Positions 17,761-26,855 of a stretch of 55,711 nucleotides of DNA are shown here, one piece after another (within the stretch, counting starts at the first letter, position 1; the number at the start of each line of letters is the position of its first letter). The stretch spans positions 1 through 55,711 of the forward strand of contig JAWUYY010000035.1 in the NCBI GenBank assembly GCA_034110565.1, in the 5' to 3' direction. This DNA comes from Bermanella sp034110565 (GTDB lineage: Bacteria; Pseudomonadota; Gammaproteobacteria; Pseudomonadales; Oceanobacteraceae). The translations under genes were made by a program, and so were the position numbers. The notes under the pieces were generated by a model. It was not told the origin of the DNA and made no database searches. It saw nothing but the letters and a program-made list of their open reading frames with translations.

Positions 17761-19065
17761 ATGACAGCACTCAGATGTCCGGCGTATTACAGCGCCAGCA
17801 TAAACCAAGAAAGTGATTACCCAGAACTTGAAGGGGATGTGCGTGTCGATGTGGCCATTGTTGGCGGCGGCTTTACGGGGATCAATACCGCCCTTGAATT
17901 AGCCGAGCGGGGTTTAAAAGTCGCGGTTATCGAAGCGAAAAAAGTCGCTTGGGGCGCCACAGGTCGAAACGGCGGCCAAGTGACTGGCAGCCTGTCTGGT
18001 GATGGCGCCATGCGCAAACAAATGCGCAAAACGTTAGGCTCTGATGTTGATGACTTTATTTGGCATTTACGTTTTCACGGTCACGACATCATTAAAAACC
18101 GCATTGAAAAATACGCCATCGACTGCGACCTGAAATTCGGCCACTTACACACGGCATATAAACCAAGCCATCTAGATGAACTGCGCGCCAACTATCAAGA
18201 ATGCTTAGATCACGGTATGGAAGATCAAGTAGAATTTGTTGAACGTGATCGCATGAATGAATTTTTAGAAACCGACATTTACCATGGCGGCATCTACAAC
18301 AAAAAGAACATGCACCTGCACAGTTTAAATCTATGTTTGGGTGAAGCCCGTGCGGCTGAATCATTAGGCACTCTGATTTTTGAAAACAGTGAAGTCATCG
18401 ACATTGATCACGGCGATAACAAATCAGGCAAGCCTGCAAAAGTGTTCACGAAAAAAGGCTGCGTGACGGCCAACACCGTTATGCTAGCAGGTAACGCTTA
18501 CCATAGATTAGAGCGCTTAAAAATGAGCGGTAAGATCTTCCCTGCTGCAGGTGGCCTTGTGGTAACTGAGCCATTAGGGGATGAAATAGCCAACCTGATT
18601 AACCCAAAAGATGTGGCCGTATATGATTGCCGCTTTGTGTTGGATTATTACCGTCTAACCGCAGACAAACGCTTGTTGTTTGGTGGTGGTGCTAATTATT
18701 CTGGCCGTGAAAGCCGCAATATAGAAGCCGAACTACGCCCTGCCATTGAAAAGACCTTCCCTCGCTTAAAAGGGGTAAAAGTGGACTTCCAATGGTCCGG
18801 CATGATGGGCATTGTGGTTAACCGGATTCCACAACTGGGCAAACTATCTGACAACGTCTTTTATGCACAAGGCTATTCAGGTCATGGTATTGCCCTAACC
18901 CATATCGTCAGTGAAATTATGGCCGACGCCATGACTGGGCAAATGCAAGATTACGATACCTTTGCCAATTGTAAGCATGTCCGTTTACCGGGCAGCGAAT
19001 GGATTGGTAATCAGTTTTTAGCTTTTGGTATGTGGTATTACTTGATGCTAGAAAAGTTAAGATAA
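17761..19065 (+). CDS. FAD-dependent oxidoreductase, PuuB-like
   Basis: The 434-residue soluble enzyme has the DAO fold: FAD-binding Rossmann motif 'VAIVGGGFTGINTALELAERG' near residue 31 and the 'AWGATGRNGGQVTGS' flavin-contact region, as in gamma-glutamylputrescine oxidase and related amine or amino-acid oxidases. The C-terminal 'FYAQGYSGHGIALTHIVSEIMAD' motif closes the FAD site. Such enzymes oxidise a secondary or primary amine and release an aldehyde and H2O2 or reduce an acceptor. The gene stands alone, without an adjacent glutamyl-polyamine ligase, so its substrate is open. A second PuuB-like gene lies at 24464-25858 with an aldehyde dehydrogenase; that enzyme could complete the pathway for either. 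Confidence 0.85.
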   Translation: MTALRCPAYYSASINQESDYPELEGDVRVDVAIVGGGFTGINTALELAERGLKVAVIEAKKVAWGATGRNGGQVTGSLSGDGAMRKQMRKTLGSDVDDFIWHLRFHGHDIIKNRIEKYAIDCDLKFGHLHTAYKPSHLDELRANYQECLDHGMEDQVEFVERDRMNEFLETDIYHGGIYNKKNMHLHSLNLCLGEARAAESLGTLIFENSEVIDIDHGDNKSGKPAKVFTKKGCVTANTVMLAGNAYHRLERLKMSGKIFPAAGGLVVTEPLGDEIANLINPKDVAVYDCRFVLDYYRLTADKRLLFGGGANYSGRESRNIEAELRPAIEKTFPRLKGVKVDFQWSGMMGIVVNRIPQLGKLSDNVFYAQGYSGHGIALTHIVSEIMADAMTGQMQDYDTFANCKHVRLPGSEWIGNQFLAFGMWYYLMLEKLR

Positions 19066-19090
19066 GCAGAATTACACTTAGAAAATAGCA

Positions 19091-19128
19091 CACCCTCCTA
19101 CCTGATGGATTTAAAATGTAGGAGGGTG
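19091..19128. repeat. REP-like inverted repeat (GTAGGAGGGTG arms)
   Basis: Perfect 11-base arms at 19091-19101 and 19118-19128 surround a 16-base loop, and the right arm continues into 'CTTGCTGCGATT'. The right side resembles the GTAGGAGC...GCTTGC...GCGAT consensus of Pseudomonas REP elements. Position just after a stop codon fits a REP; it may act as a terminator or mRNA-end stabiliser. Only one clear copy is in the window. Confidence 0.6.
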
Positions 19129-19269
19129 CTTGCTGCGATTACACTCGACACCTTGCACTCGCATTTAAAAATATTCCCACCATTTATACCACATCATTCA
19201 GCAAGGTTATTTGACCTTAGAGCAAAACTTAGTAATAGTCAGAACACAAAATAAAAAGTGATCTAACTT

Positions 19270-20127
19270 ATGCCTAGCTTTCAACATCAAAACGTCACCT
19301 TTCATTATGAAGAAATGGGTTCAGGCGAACCGATTATTGCCTTACACGGCTTAGCTCAACATAGCGCCTACTGGATGAAAACGGGGGTCGGTGAAGAACT
19401 AGCCAAACAATATCGTGTAATTGCATTAGATATTCGCGGTCATGGTTTTACTAAAATAGATGGCGAGCCAAAAGGTTATGACATTGAAACGTGTGTTGAA
19501 GATATAAATGCATTGGCATCACACCTAGGGTTAGATCAATTTCATTTAATGGGGCACAGCACTGGCGGCATGATCGCCGTGCGTTACGCCATGCTATACG
19601 CTAATGATACCAAGCAGTCTAATCATAATCGCTTACTATCCCTGATTTTATGTAACACCAGTTCGTCCACACAGTTTAGTAACCTTCCTGATATTGCCAA
19701 CAAAGCGGCTATTGATTTAATGGCTGAAAGTTTTGAACATTTTAGCTGGCCGCTAATTATTCAAGGTTTAAAATTAAATTCAGGGCCACTGTTTGCAGGT
19801 TTATCTGCCGCTGAAAATTCTGATGAACTATACAAACAAGCATTAGAGTTAATGAAAGATGGTGACGGAAAAAGCATAGGGGCATTTGTTCGCAGTTTTT
19901 ACCAAGATAAAGATCCACACATTGAACAATTGAAAAAAATAATTTGCCCTACCTTGGTCGTTACAGCAGAGCTTGATCATATTTTTTGTAAAACAAGCCA
20001 ACACTTTTTACAAAATATTCCCAATGTCTTACATGCCCATCACCCAAGTTGTGGTCATATGACGACCGTGGAATGTCCAGATTGGTTAACCAGTGAAATC
20101 ATGGGGTTTTTAAGAGTGGGCGTTTGA
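19270..20127 (+). CDS. Alpha/beta hydrolase (serine nucleophile)
   Basis: The 285-residue cytoplasmic protein has the alpha/beta hydrolase fold: oxyanion region 'IIALHGLAQHSAYW', 'VIALDIRGHGFT', nucleophile elbow 'GHSTGGM' (Ser about 97), an Asp in 'VVTAELDHIF' and the His in 'SCGHMTTVECPDW'. The triad is complete. Substrate could be an ester, lactone (3-oxoadipate enol-lactonase-like) or thioester; nothing in the neighbourhood decides this. There is no signal peptide. The ribosome site is weak. It is transcribed in the same direction as the PuuB-like gene but is separated by 204 bases containing a REP-like hairpin, so probably has its own promoter. Confidence 0.85.
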   Translation: MPSFQHQNVTFHYEEMGSGEPIIALHGLAQHSAYWMKTGVGEELAKQYRVIALDIRGHGFTKIDGEPKGYDIETCVEDINALASHLGLDQFHLMGHSTGGMIAVRYAMLYANDTKQSNHNRLLSLILCNTSSSTQFSNLPDIANKAAIDLMAESFEHFSWPLIIQGLKLNSGPLFAGLSAAENSDELYKQALELMKDGDGKSIGAFVRSFYQDKDPHIEQLKKIICPTLVVTAELDHIFCKTSQHFLQNIPNVLHAHHPSCGHMTTVECPDWLTSEIMGFLRVGV

Positions 20128-20638
20128 TAAATCGTCTATTCACTATGCTCCCAACCTTAGGCTGGGGGTGCAACAACCCTCTATCAAACCACGAGACCGC
20201 ACCAGCTTAGTGCGATAACCTTATTCCCATACTCCCTGCATGCACCACACTGATTCGCTTATGCGCGTTTTAAATCAGCCACTTTAGAAATTTTGCACTA
20301 AATTCTCACTGAAACAATTGGAGTACTGTTAGCGTTTTTAATGAACGCTACAATTTATCGAATATAAGTGACACCATTACAAATTATTTACAAAAAAATA
20401 GTCATATGAATTTCGATAAAATAATCGACTTCATCATAATTAATTAAACCCTTAACACTCACAAGCCAGCAGTGACTAGGGCTGCGACTCAGTCTGCACA
20501 ATACCCACAATAACTATATGTCTTTTAAAGTGGTTGGTTTCTTTCATGCTTAGCTTAACCTCTGCTTGTGAGCGTTTGATTATGAATAGATACATACTTA
20601 ACTATAAGTATTAAATATTAATTAGGATAATCGCAGCA
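20128..20638. other. 511-base intergenic region before the chemoreceptor gene
   Basis: I see no convincing gene on either strand. The left part has a small imperfect hairpin (about 20150-20167, no T-run). At 20330-20350 a 7-base inverted repeat (TAGCGTT/AACGCTA, 7-base loop) lies in AT-rich DNA. The last 200 bases are strongly AT-rich and probably hold the chemoreceptor promoter. An uncharacterised small RNA cannot be excluded. Confidence 0.5.
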
Positions 20639-22582
20639 ATGATAACGCTCGATAGCTTGAAGCTAAAAACACTGTTGGCTGGCGCGATGGTATTGGCTCT
20701 TCTTCTGACCATTACAATCAGCTCTTTCATTAACATCCATCAATTCTCGAATATGTTTTATGAAGTAACTGAGAATGAGCACTTACCAAATGTGGCTGAG
20801 CGGGCAAAAGCACAAATCAATGCCAGCTTAGCAACCCCTATTGCTCTGTCTAGAAGCATTGCGCAAAACTATTACACGCAGCAATGGATGTTGAATGGTG
20901 AAGACTCAGCAGGCTTAGAAAATTTAAAGAATTATGGTGAACGCTTTATCAAAGAACAAGGCGCCTCAGCCTTCTTCTTAGTTTCATTACTAAGCAACAA
21001 TTACTACACCCAGGGTGGACTTTTTAAACAAGTCTCTAGAGATAACCCTAGAGATGGGTGGTTTTATGGCACCGTTGATAACAAACAAGACCTCGCATTG
21101 AATTTAGATCTTGGTGAAGAATCCGGCATATTAACCGTTTATGTCAATGTGCTAATGAAAAGTACAAGTGGCCAAATATTGGGGGTCGCAGGACTAGGGT
21201 TAGATGTTTCAGATATTGTACGTCTCGTAAAAGAAACCAAGGTGGGTAAAAATGGGTACATGTTCTTGCTAGATGGTGCAGGCACCGTAACCGCCCATAG
21301 AGATAACACTCTACTGAACCAACCATTGGCTGAGATTCCAATATTCGCCGACGTCGCCTCCTCGATTAACGATAGCAAAGGTGAATTTAATTTAATTGAC
21401 GCCACTGTGGACGGCGAAGATACCTACGTTGCCATAACAGAATTTGAAAGCCTAGGCTGGAAATTAGTCACCGTACTGCCTAAAGCAGAAATCGATAATA
21501 AGGTGAATGCCGTTGCTCGGTTATCAGTCATAACTGGCATTGTGCTGGGTGTAATATTTGTTTTACTGTCTTTTTATATTGCCAGACGGGTCAGCCGGTC
21601 CATCACTCAGGTTGGGGATAAGCTTCACAGCATGTCGGACTCTGGTGGTGATTTAACCATGCGACTCAATGACAGCGCCAACACAGAGCTTGGCTATTTA
21701 GCCAGTGGCTTTAACGCCATACTGGGTAAATTCTCAGATCTCGTCAAAGAAATTCAAGAAGCCGAAAGCGCCATCAACTCAGGGGTTAGTAATTTAAAAC
21801 GAACTTCATTAGAGTCCGTTGAATACGCCGACAACCAAAGAGGCCAAACCGACATGGTAGCCTCGGCCATAACCGAAATGGGGCAAACCATTAGCGAAGT
21901 TTCTTCCATCGCCCATCAAACCGCAGCCGATACAACCAGTGCGGTTCAAGACACTCATGAAACCAATGATGTCATGGTAAAACTCGCAGACACCATGACT
22001 GAACTTGCTAGCACAATGAAACAAAGTGAAACCTCTATTTCTGAACTTGCCGGTCAAGCTGAGTCCATTAATTCAGTCGTCGATGTGATCAGCAGTATAT
22101 CTGAGCAAACTAATTTACTCGCTCTTAATGCCGCTATTGAAGCCGCAAGAGCTGGCGAGCATGGCCGTGGCTTTGCCGTCGTTGCCGATGAAGTGCGTAC
22201 CCTAGCCAGTCGCACTCAAGACTCGACTCAAGAAATACGCGGCCAAATTGAGCACTTACAAGTAGCGGCCTCCAGCAGTCTGAAAGCGATAAAAGCGGGC
22301 AGTCAAAAAAGTTTGGAGTTAGCTGAAATTTCTCAATCCGCGTCTACTTCTTTAAATACCATTCGCAGCCGTTTTGATGCTATCAGCGACGGTAATCATC
22401 AAGTGGCCGCCGCAACAGAAGAGCAAGCATCGGTTGTGGATCATATTAATGAGTCAGCGCAAAATATTTCTGCCATGTCCAATAAAATACATGACAGCTC
22501 AAAAAGCCAATTAGAAGAGATAGACACTCTTAATTCGAGAGCACAACACATGGGGAAAATTATTAGACAATTTAAGGTTTAA
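20639..22582 (+). CDS. Methyl-accepting chemotaxis protein with double-Cache sensor
   Basis: The 647-residue receptor has an N-terminal membrane helix (about residues 10-32), a periplasmic domain of about 250 residues with dCache features ('FFLVSLLSNNYYTQGG', 'GVAGLGLDVSDIVRLVKET', 'GYMFLLDGAGTVTAHRD'), a second membrane helix (about 292-314), a HAMP domain and a long cytoplasmic coiled coil. The signalling tip ('ISEQTNLLALNAAIEAARAG...GFAVVADEVRTLA') is intact, so it should control CheA through CheW. Ligands of such domains are often amino acids or carboxylates, unproven here. AGGAT precedes the ATG. No other che genes are adjacent; a CheW-domain gene occurs far away at 40090. No C-terminal CheR-binding pentapeptide is seen. 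Confidence 0.92.
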   Translation: MITLDSLKLKTLLAGAMVLALLLTITISSFINIHQFSNMFYEVTENEHLPNVAERAKAQINASLATPIALSRSIAQNYYTQQWMLNGEDSAGLENLKNYGERFIKEQGASAFFLVSLLSNNYYTQGGLFKQVSRDNPRDGWFYGTVDNKQDLALNLDLGEESGILTVYVNVLMKSTSGQILGVAGLGLDVSDIVRLVKETKVGKNGYMFLLDGAGTVTAHRDNTLLNQPLAEIPIFADVASSINDSKGEFNLIDATVDGEDTYVAITEFESLGWKLVTVLPKAEIDNKVNAVARLSVITGIVLGVIFVLLSFYIARRVSRSITQVGDKLHSMSDSGGDLTMRLNDSANTELGYLASGFNAILGKFSDLVKEIQEAESAINSGVSNLKRTSLESVEYADNQRGQTDMVASAITEMGQTISEVSSIAHQTAADTTSAVQDTHETNDVMVKLADTMTELASTMKQSETSISELAGQAESINSVVDVISSISEQTNLLALNAAIEAARAGEHGRGFAVVADEVRTLASRTQDSTQEIRGQIEHLQVAASSSLKAIKAGSQKSLELAEISQSASTSLNTIRSRFDAISDGNHQVAAATEEQASVVDHINESAQNISAMSNKIHDSSKSQLEEIDTLNSRAQHMGKIIRQFKV

Positions 22583-22660
22583 GTACGAAGTAACCATCAC
22601 GAGAGCAACATAGAACCTGCCTCGAATATTTTGTCGAGGTTCGTACAATTTTTTATTTTT
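22583..22660 (+). terminator. Terminator after the chemoreceptor gene
   Basis: An outer pair GTACGAA (22583-22589) and TTCGTAC (22640-22646) encloses an inner CCTCGA/TCGAGG stem (22620-22625 and 22634-22639), followed by a T-rich tract. The compact inner hairpin plus T-tract fits Rho-independent termination of the upstream gene. Confidence 0.6.
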
Positions 22661-22667
22661 TTAAAAT

Positions 22668-22871
22668 TTATATTTTTACAAATTTCGGCACAAATAATAA
22701 AATAACACCCACAAGAAATAAGGCGATATTATTGATAATGAAATATGGATATATCATTAATACTAGACCTGTGTATTTAACCACAGGCTGTGCTTGTCTC
22801 TTGCCGTAAATGAAATAGCCTAACCCTATTGAGCCAAATAGCAGACCCAGCAACATGGTATTCATATCCAT
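22668..22871 (-). CDS. Small membrane protein, function unknown
   Basis: The 67-residue product has two hydrophobic helices (about residues 6-22 and 33-62) separated by a short basic loop ('YGKRQAQPVVKYTG'). This pattern, with GLGYFIYGKRQ, looks like a conserved gammaproteobacterial small inner-membrane protein rather than chance coding: the frame has no rare features, and AAGG lies about eight bases before the first of three nearby ATGs. It stands alone between convergent or divergent neighbours. Similar small proteins are sometimes labelled as amino-acid transport proteins without proof, and I would not assign a function. Confidence 0.7.
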   Translation of the reverse strand: MDMNTMLLGLLFGSIGLGYFIYGKRQAQPVVKYTGLVLMIYPYFIINNIALFLVGVILLFVPKFVKI

Positions 22872-23035
22872 CTTCTAACCTTATTTTTCTGATGTATTCA
22901 TCTCACTTAGGCAAGGCACACACTAGAATATCGACGCAGATACCCTTATAAATATATCAACATAGATTTATAAAGACTAAAAAGAGTAATGCACAAGCAT
23001 GCTACTTCTATTTTATTTATTATGCGATTAGGCCA

Positions 23036-24451
23036 TCAATTCACATGAATGGCTTTAAGTTCTACATATTCATGCAAACCTTCATCACCAAACTCACGGC
23101 CATTGCCACTTTGTTTCATGCCGCCAAACGGTGCTTCTATGTTATAGCTACCACCATTCACATACACCATACCTGCATCAATTTGTTTAGCTATATCAAA
23201 GCCCAAGCTTTTATCTTTAGCATACACAGCCGCCGCTAAACCATATGGTGTATCGTTGGCAATTTCTATGGCTTGTTCGATATTGTCATATTCAATAATA
23301 CAAATGACTGGGCCAAAGATTTCTTCGCGTGCGATGATCATGTCATTGCTGACATTTGCAAAAATTGTGGGCCGCACATAGAAACCTTTCTCTATGCCCG
23401 CAGGTTTTTCCAAACCGCCGGTGACTAGCATGGCTCCTTCTTTTATACCGCGTTCAATGTAATTCAATACTCTTTGCTGTTGCGCTTGGCTTACCATAGG
23501 GCCCATAAAAGCATCTGATCCACTGCCTATTATTACCGCTTCAGCTTTTTTCTTAGCTAATGCGATGACCTCTTTTACACTATCTTTTTGTACCAGCCAG
23601 CGACTATAGGCTGTGCAGGTTTGGCCTGTGTTAATTAATACATCGTCAATGCCGTATTGTACGGCCTCTTCTATGTCACACCCTTTATCAATAATTAAGG
23701 GCGATTTACCTCCTAGCTCTTGCACCACACGCTTAACACTTGGTGCCGCATTCTGTGCAATGTGAATGCCCGCACGAGTTGAGCCCGTAAAAGATATTAA
23801 CCGAATATCTGGATGGCTCGACATGGCGGCGCCTACTTCTGGGCCATAACCGGGTACTAAATTAAATACACCCGCGGGCAAGCCAATGTCATCACAGGCT
23901 TTTGCCACAATAAAATCTTGCAGTGAGGTTTGCTCAGACGGCTTAACGATCATAGTGCAACCCGACGCCAGTGCCGGTGCCATTTTCCCTACCAATTGGT
24001 TAAGCGGATAATTCCACGGACTAATTAGCGCACATACGCCAATGGCTTGTTTTAATATTTGTGCATTTCCTATGGTTTTAATGTCATCCATCAAAGCCGT
24101 GCGGGCAATATAGGTTTCTAAAATATCAATTTGATCATCTACTTGAACCTCACCTGCTAGGTGTAAAGGCATGCCCATAGAAATGCTCATGGATTGGGCT
24201 AATTCATTACGGTATTCCCGTAACTTATCCACCAATTTTTGTATCATATTGGCACGATATGCTGCGCTGGTTTTTGACCAAGTTTTAAATGCAGCGTTTG
24301 CCGCTATAACCGCTGCATCTACATCCTCTTTGGTGCCCATGACTACATTGGCGCAAACATCTTCTGTGGCTGGATTCACTACAGAAAAGGTTTGATTACC
24401 CGTAGAGTTGACCCACTGCCCATTAATATACAGTTGCGAATAATTTTGCAT
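23036..24451 (-). CDS. NAD(P)-dependent aldehyde dehydrogenase
   Basis: The 471-residue enzyme has all hallmarks of the ALDH superfamily: 'SPWNYPL', cofactor motif 'SFTGSTRAG', general base Glu in 'VQELGGKSP', catalytic Cys in 'NTGQTCTAYSR' (about residue 279) and 'EEIFGPVI'. It oxidises an aldehyde to the acid. It begins 12 bases after the stop of the PuuB-like oxidoreductase gene, so the two are likely co-transcribed and act in sequence: amine oxidation to an aldehyde, then to an acid, as PuuB and PuuC do in putrescine use. The exact substrate is unknown. Some relatives lie in the group of 3-succinoylsemialdehyde or aminobutyraldehyde dehydrogenases. Confidence 0.9.
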   Translation of the reverse strand: MQNYSQLYINGQWVNSTGNQTFSVVNPATEDVCANVVMGTKEDVDAAVIAANAAFKTWSKTSAAYRANMIQKLVDKLREYRNELAQSMSISMGMPLHLAGEVQVDDQIDILETYIARTALMDDIKTIGNAQILKQAIGVCALISPWNYPLNQLVGKMAPALASGCTMIVKPSEQTSLQDFIVAKACDDIGLPAGVFNLVPGYGPEVGAAMSSHPDIRLISFTGSTRAGIHIAQNAAPSVKRVVQELGGKSPLIIDKGCDIEEAVQYGIDDVLINTGQTCTAYSRWLVQKDSVKEVIALAKKKAEAVIIGSGSDAFMGPMVSQAQQQRVLNYIERGIKEGAMLVTGGLEKPAGIEKGFYVRPTIFANVSNDMIIAREEIFGPVICIIEYDNIEQAIEIANDTPYGLAAAVYAKDKSLGFDIAKQIDAGMVYVNGGSYNIEAPFGGMKQSGNGREFGDEGLHEYVELKAIHVN

Positions 24452-24463
24452 TTTAACGTCCTA

Positions 24464-25858
24464 TTAAGAAATAACCGACTCAAGCACATTACAAATAGCC
24501 ACGATACTTTTACGTTTCCATTTAGGAGACGACAAATCGGCTAATACTTTATCTTCATAAACCAACATTTTGTTTAATGTTTTGTACGTTAACCAGCGGA
24601 TCGGTTCTGGTTCCCATTTTTTAAGACTACTCAGTGGTTTGTTATTTACCACCCAAGGCTGCTGGGTATTAAGAGTGTCTTTATTTAATATTAAGTCGGC
24701 CAAGGTTCTTCCAGATAAATTGGTCGCCCCAACGCCTTCCCCTACATAGCCTCCAGCCAATGCAATGCCATTCTTACGATCACATAACATGTGCGGATGA
24801 AAGCGTCTTGGCAGTGCAAGATTACCACCCCATGAATGACTAATTTTTACATTTTTCTCTTTTAAAATAGGGAAACACTCATGCAATAAATTTAACCGCA
24901 GGGCCATTTCTTCTTGCGTGTGAGTGAAATCATGACGCAAACGTCCACCAAAACTGTAGCCACCGCGTGCTCCAAACACTAAACGATTATCGGCGCTGCG
25001 CTGTCCGTAACTGATTAATCGAGAAGATTCACTAAAGGCTTGGCCTTTCTTTAAACCAATCTCATTCCAAATATCTTGTGATAGCGGCTCGGTTGCAATA
25101 ATCAAACTATAAACCGCTAGCTGGTATTTATCGATGGGTTTAAGTTGGGTGCCATACGCTTCTACTGCAGGTACTACCCATTTCGCTTTCACTGTGACGG
25201 CATGGGTTTTGACTTCTCCGCTTCGCCATTGCACCACAGGGGAATTTTCATATATGTGTACGCCCTTCTTCTCTAAGCATTCCGCTAAACCTTTGGCTAG
25301 TTTCGCCGGTTGAATAGTCGATACATGGGGGCTGAATAAAGCTCCCTTAGCTTTGGGCATCTTCAGCTGCTGGTCCAGCTCAGCTTTATCTAGCCAAACA
25401 AAATCGTCTTGTGCGTAATCATTTTTCTTATAATCCGCTAGTTGTGCATTTAACCATTGGGTTTGTTCTGGGTAGCGCGCGGCGCAATATAAAACACCGC
25501 CTTTTTTTAAGTCGCACTCTATGCGTTCTTTTTCACATATGCGGGCGACTTCATTTGGGATATCGTGAATTAAATGATGACTGGCCTGGCGTTGTGCTTT
25601 GGAATATTTTTTTAGTAATTCATCAGCGCCTGCAATCTCGCCCATAAGCCAGCCGCCGTTACGTCCTGATGCACCAAAGCCCACTTGTTTGGCTTCTAAA
25701 ATGGCAATGGTTAAATCAGGCTGCGCTTGATTGAGATAGTAAGCCGTCCACAAGCCAGTAAAGCCGGCACCTACGATGACCACATCTACGTTTAAGTTTT
25801 GCTGCAAACTAGGGCGCACAGGGTAGTGGGCCACTTGCTCCATCCATAAACTAATCAT
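24464..25858 (-). CDS. FAD-dependent oxidoreductase, PuuB/DadA-like
   Basis: The 464-residue enzyme carries a DAO-family Rossmann motif ('VVIVGAGFTGLWTAYYLNQA', about residues 26-45), 'QVGFGASGRNGGWLMGE' and a C-terminal 'IALAGGYVGEGVGATNLSGRTLADL', which together bind FAD. It is longer than its paralogue at 17761-19065 by a C-terminal extension ('KWEPEPIRWLTYKTLNKML', then to residue 464) found in a subgroup often annotated as FAD-dependent oxidoreductases of amine catabolism. It should oxidise an amine or amino acid. An aldehyde dehydrogenase gene follows at 12 bases and a regulator gene lies 85 bases upstream on the same strand, suggesting a small catabolic operon under that regulator. Confidence 0.87.
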   Translation of the reverse strand: MISLWMEQVAHYPVRPSLQQNLNVDVVIVGAGFTGLWTAYYLNQAQPDLTIAILEAKQVGFGASGRNGGWLMGEIAGADELLKKYSKAQRQASHHLIHDIPNEVARICEKERIECDLKKGGVLYCAARYPEQTQWLNAQLADYKKNDYAQDDFVWLDKAELDQQLKMPKAKGALFSPHVSTIQPAKLAKGLAECLEKKGVHIYENSPVVQWRSGEVKTHAVTVKAKWVVPAVEAYGTQLKPIDKYQLAVYSLIIATEPLSQDIWNEIGLKKGQAFSESSRLISYGQRSADNRLVFGARGGYSFGGRLRHDFTHTQEEMALRLNLLHECFPILKEKNVKISHSWGGNLALPRRFHPHMLCDRKNGIALAGGYVGEGVGATNLSGRTLADLILNKDTLNTQQPWVVNNKPLSSLKKWEPEPIRWLTYKTLNKMLVYEDKVLADLSSPKWKRKSIVAICNVLESVIS

Positions 25859-25943
25859 ACGTCTAACCTATTTTTAAATGTTTCATAATTTAGACTGTAT
25901 CAAACTGCCATGCCAAAAACCTAGCTGCGTGCACGGGCACAGG

Positions 25944-26708
25944 TTAGGGTAAATTTTTTATGTAGGCTTTTGGGCTTTGCCCTGTCACTTGACGAAAGTA
26001 TTTGTAAAATACAGACGCGCTATTAAAACCCGCGGCCAACCCTAATGATTCGACTGTTTGATCATGATCTTGTTGAATTTGATCTAACACCCACGTGATT
26101 CGTTGCTCGTTAATGAACTGCAAAAAACGCGCACCAAATACTTGGTTAAATAAAAATGACAATTGATTACGACTGTAGCCGGTATCATTGGCTAGCTTCT
26201 GTAAGTTCAATTGCGGCTGAGTTAATACCGCAGGCTTAGCTAAAAAGTCACGAACCTCTTGGGACATATTGGCAACTTGCCGAGTCGATAACCCTAGACG
26301 ACTTAAACTGCTATTGGATGGTACAACTTTTTCACCATCAACCGGTACCAAGGTGGCGTATTCGTGTATGCGCCAAACTAAGCCGTCTTTTACGCTAATG
26401 GCTTCGCTAGCTCGAAACAACGCAAGACCTTTCTGCTCTTGCAAGCTAATCGTGTATTCAATAAAAGCGGTATCCCCGTCGGCACGAATAGGGGCTATGT
26501 GCACAAGCTCTGCAGTGGTTAAGCTGTCGGCTATGTATTGCTTAATGTTCGCTTGAGTGAAAACGGTGTTTTGGAAAAAATCATGATAATGAATATCAGG
26601 GTGATAACAGCTGAGTATTGTTTCTAGGTCGCGTTCACGCCAAGCAAGGTGATAGCGATTAACCACATCAAGGGTTTCTTGTTTTTGGCTGGATTGTGTC
26701 ATATTCAA
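25944..26708 (-). CDS. SnoaL-like domain fused to AraC-type DNA-binding domain
   Basis: The 254-residue protein joins two domains. Residues about 10-125 look like a SnoaL/NTF2-like cone fold ('VVNRYHLAWRERDLETILSCYHPDIHYHDFF', 'GDTAFIEYTISLQEQKG', 'RIHEYATLVP'), which usually forms a pocket for a small hydrophobic ligand. Residues about 155-250 are an AraC/XylS helix-turn-helix pair ('LQKLANDTGYSRNQLSFLFNQVFG', 'VESLGLAAGFNSASVFYKYFRQVTGQSPKAY'). The arrangement suggests a transcription factor whose SnoaL part senses a metabolite in place of the usual cupin arm. The oxidoreductase and aldehyde dehydrogenase genes downstream on the same strand are likely targets or operon partners. Function of the sensor part is inference. 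Confidence 0.85.
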   Translation of the reverse strand: MNMTQSSQKQETLDVVNRYHLAWRERDLETILSCYHPDIHYHDFFQNTVFTQANIKQYIADSLTTAELVHIAPIRADGDTAFIEYTISLQEQKGLALFRASEAISVKDGLVWRIHEYATLVPVDGEKVVPSNSSLSRLGLSTRQVANMSQEVRDFLAKPAVLTQPQLNLQKLANDTGYSRNQLSFLFNQVFGARFLQFINEQRITWVLDQIQQDHDQTVESLGLAAGFNSASVFYKYFRQVTGQSPKAYIKNLP

Positions 26709-26855
26709 TCATTGCTTAAGCGGTATTTAAAAGTTCAATGACCCTAGAGTCAGTTAAAAGCGTGTATCATCATCTATGTATCTAGATTATTTTGCTAGCA
26801 TCTAACTTACTTGTTTCGCCGTATATTCATCACCACTCTTTACACTAGGAACACA

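Noticed and set aside
20150..20167. Small hairpin after the alpha/beta hydrolase gene as terminator
   Set aside because: The stem is short with a mismatch and no T-run follows; termination cannot be supported.
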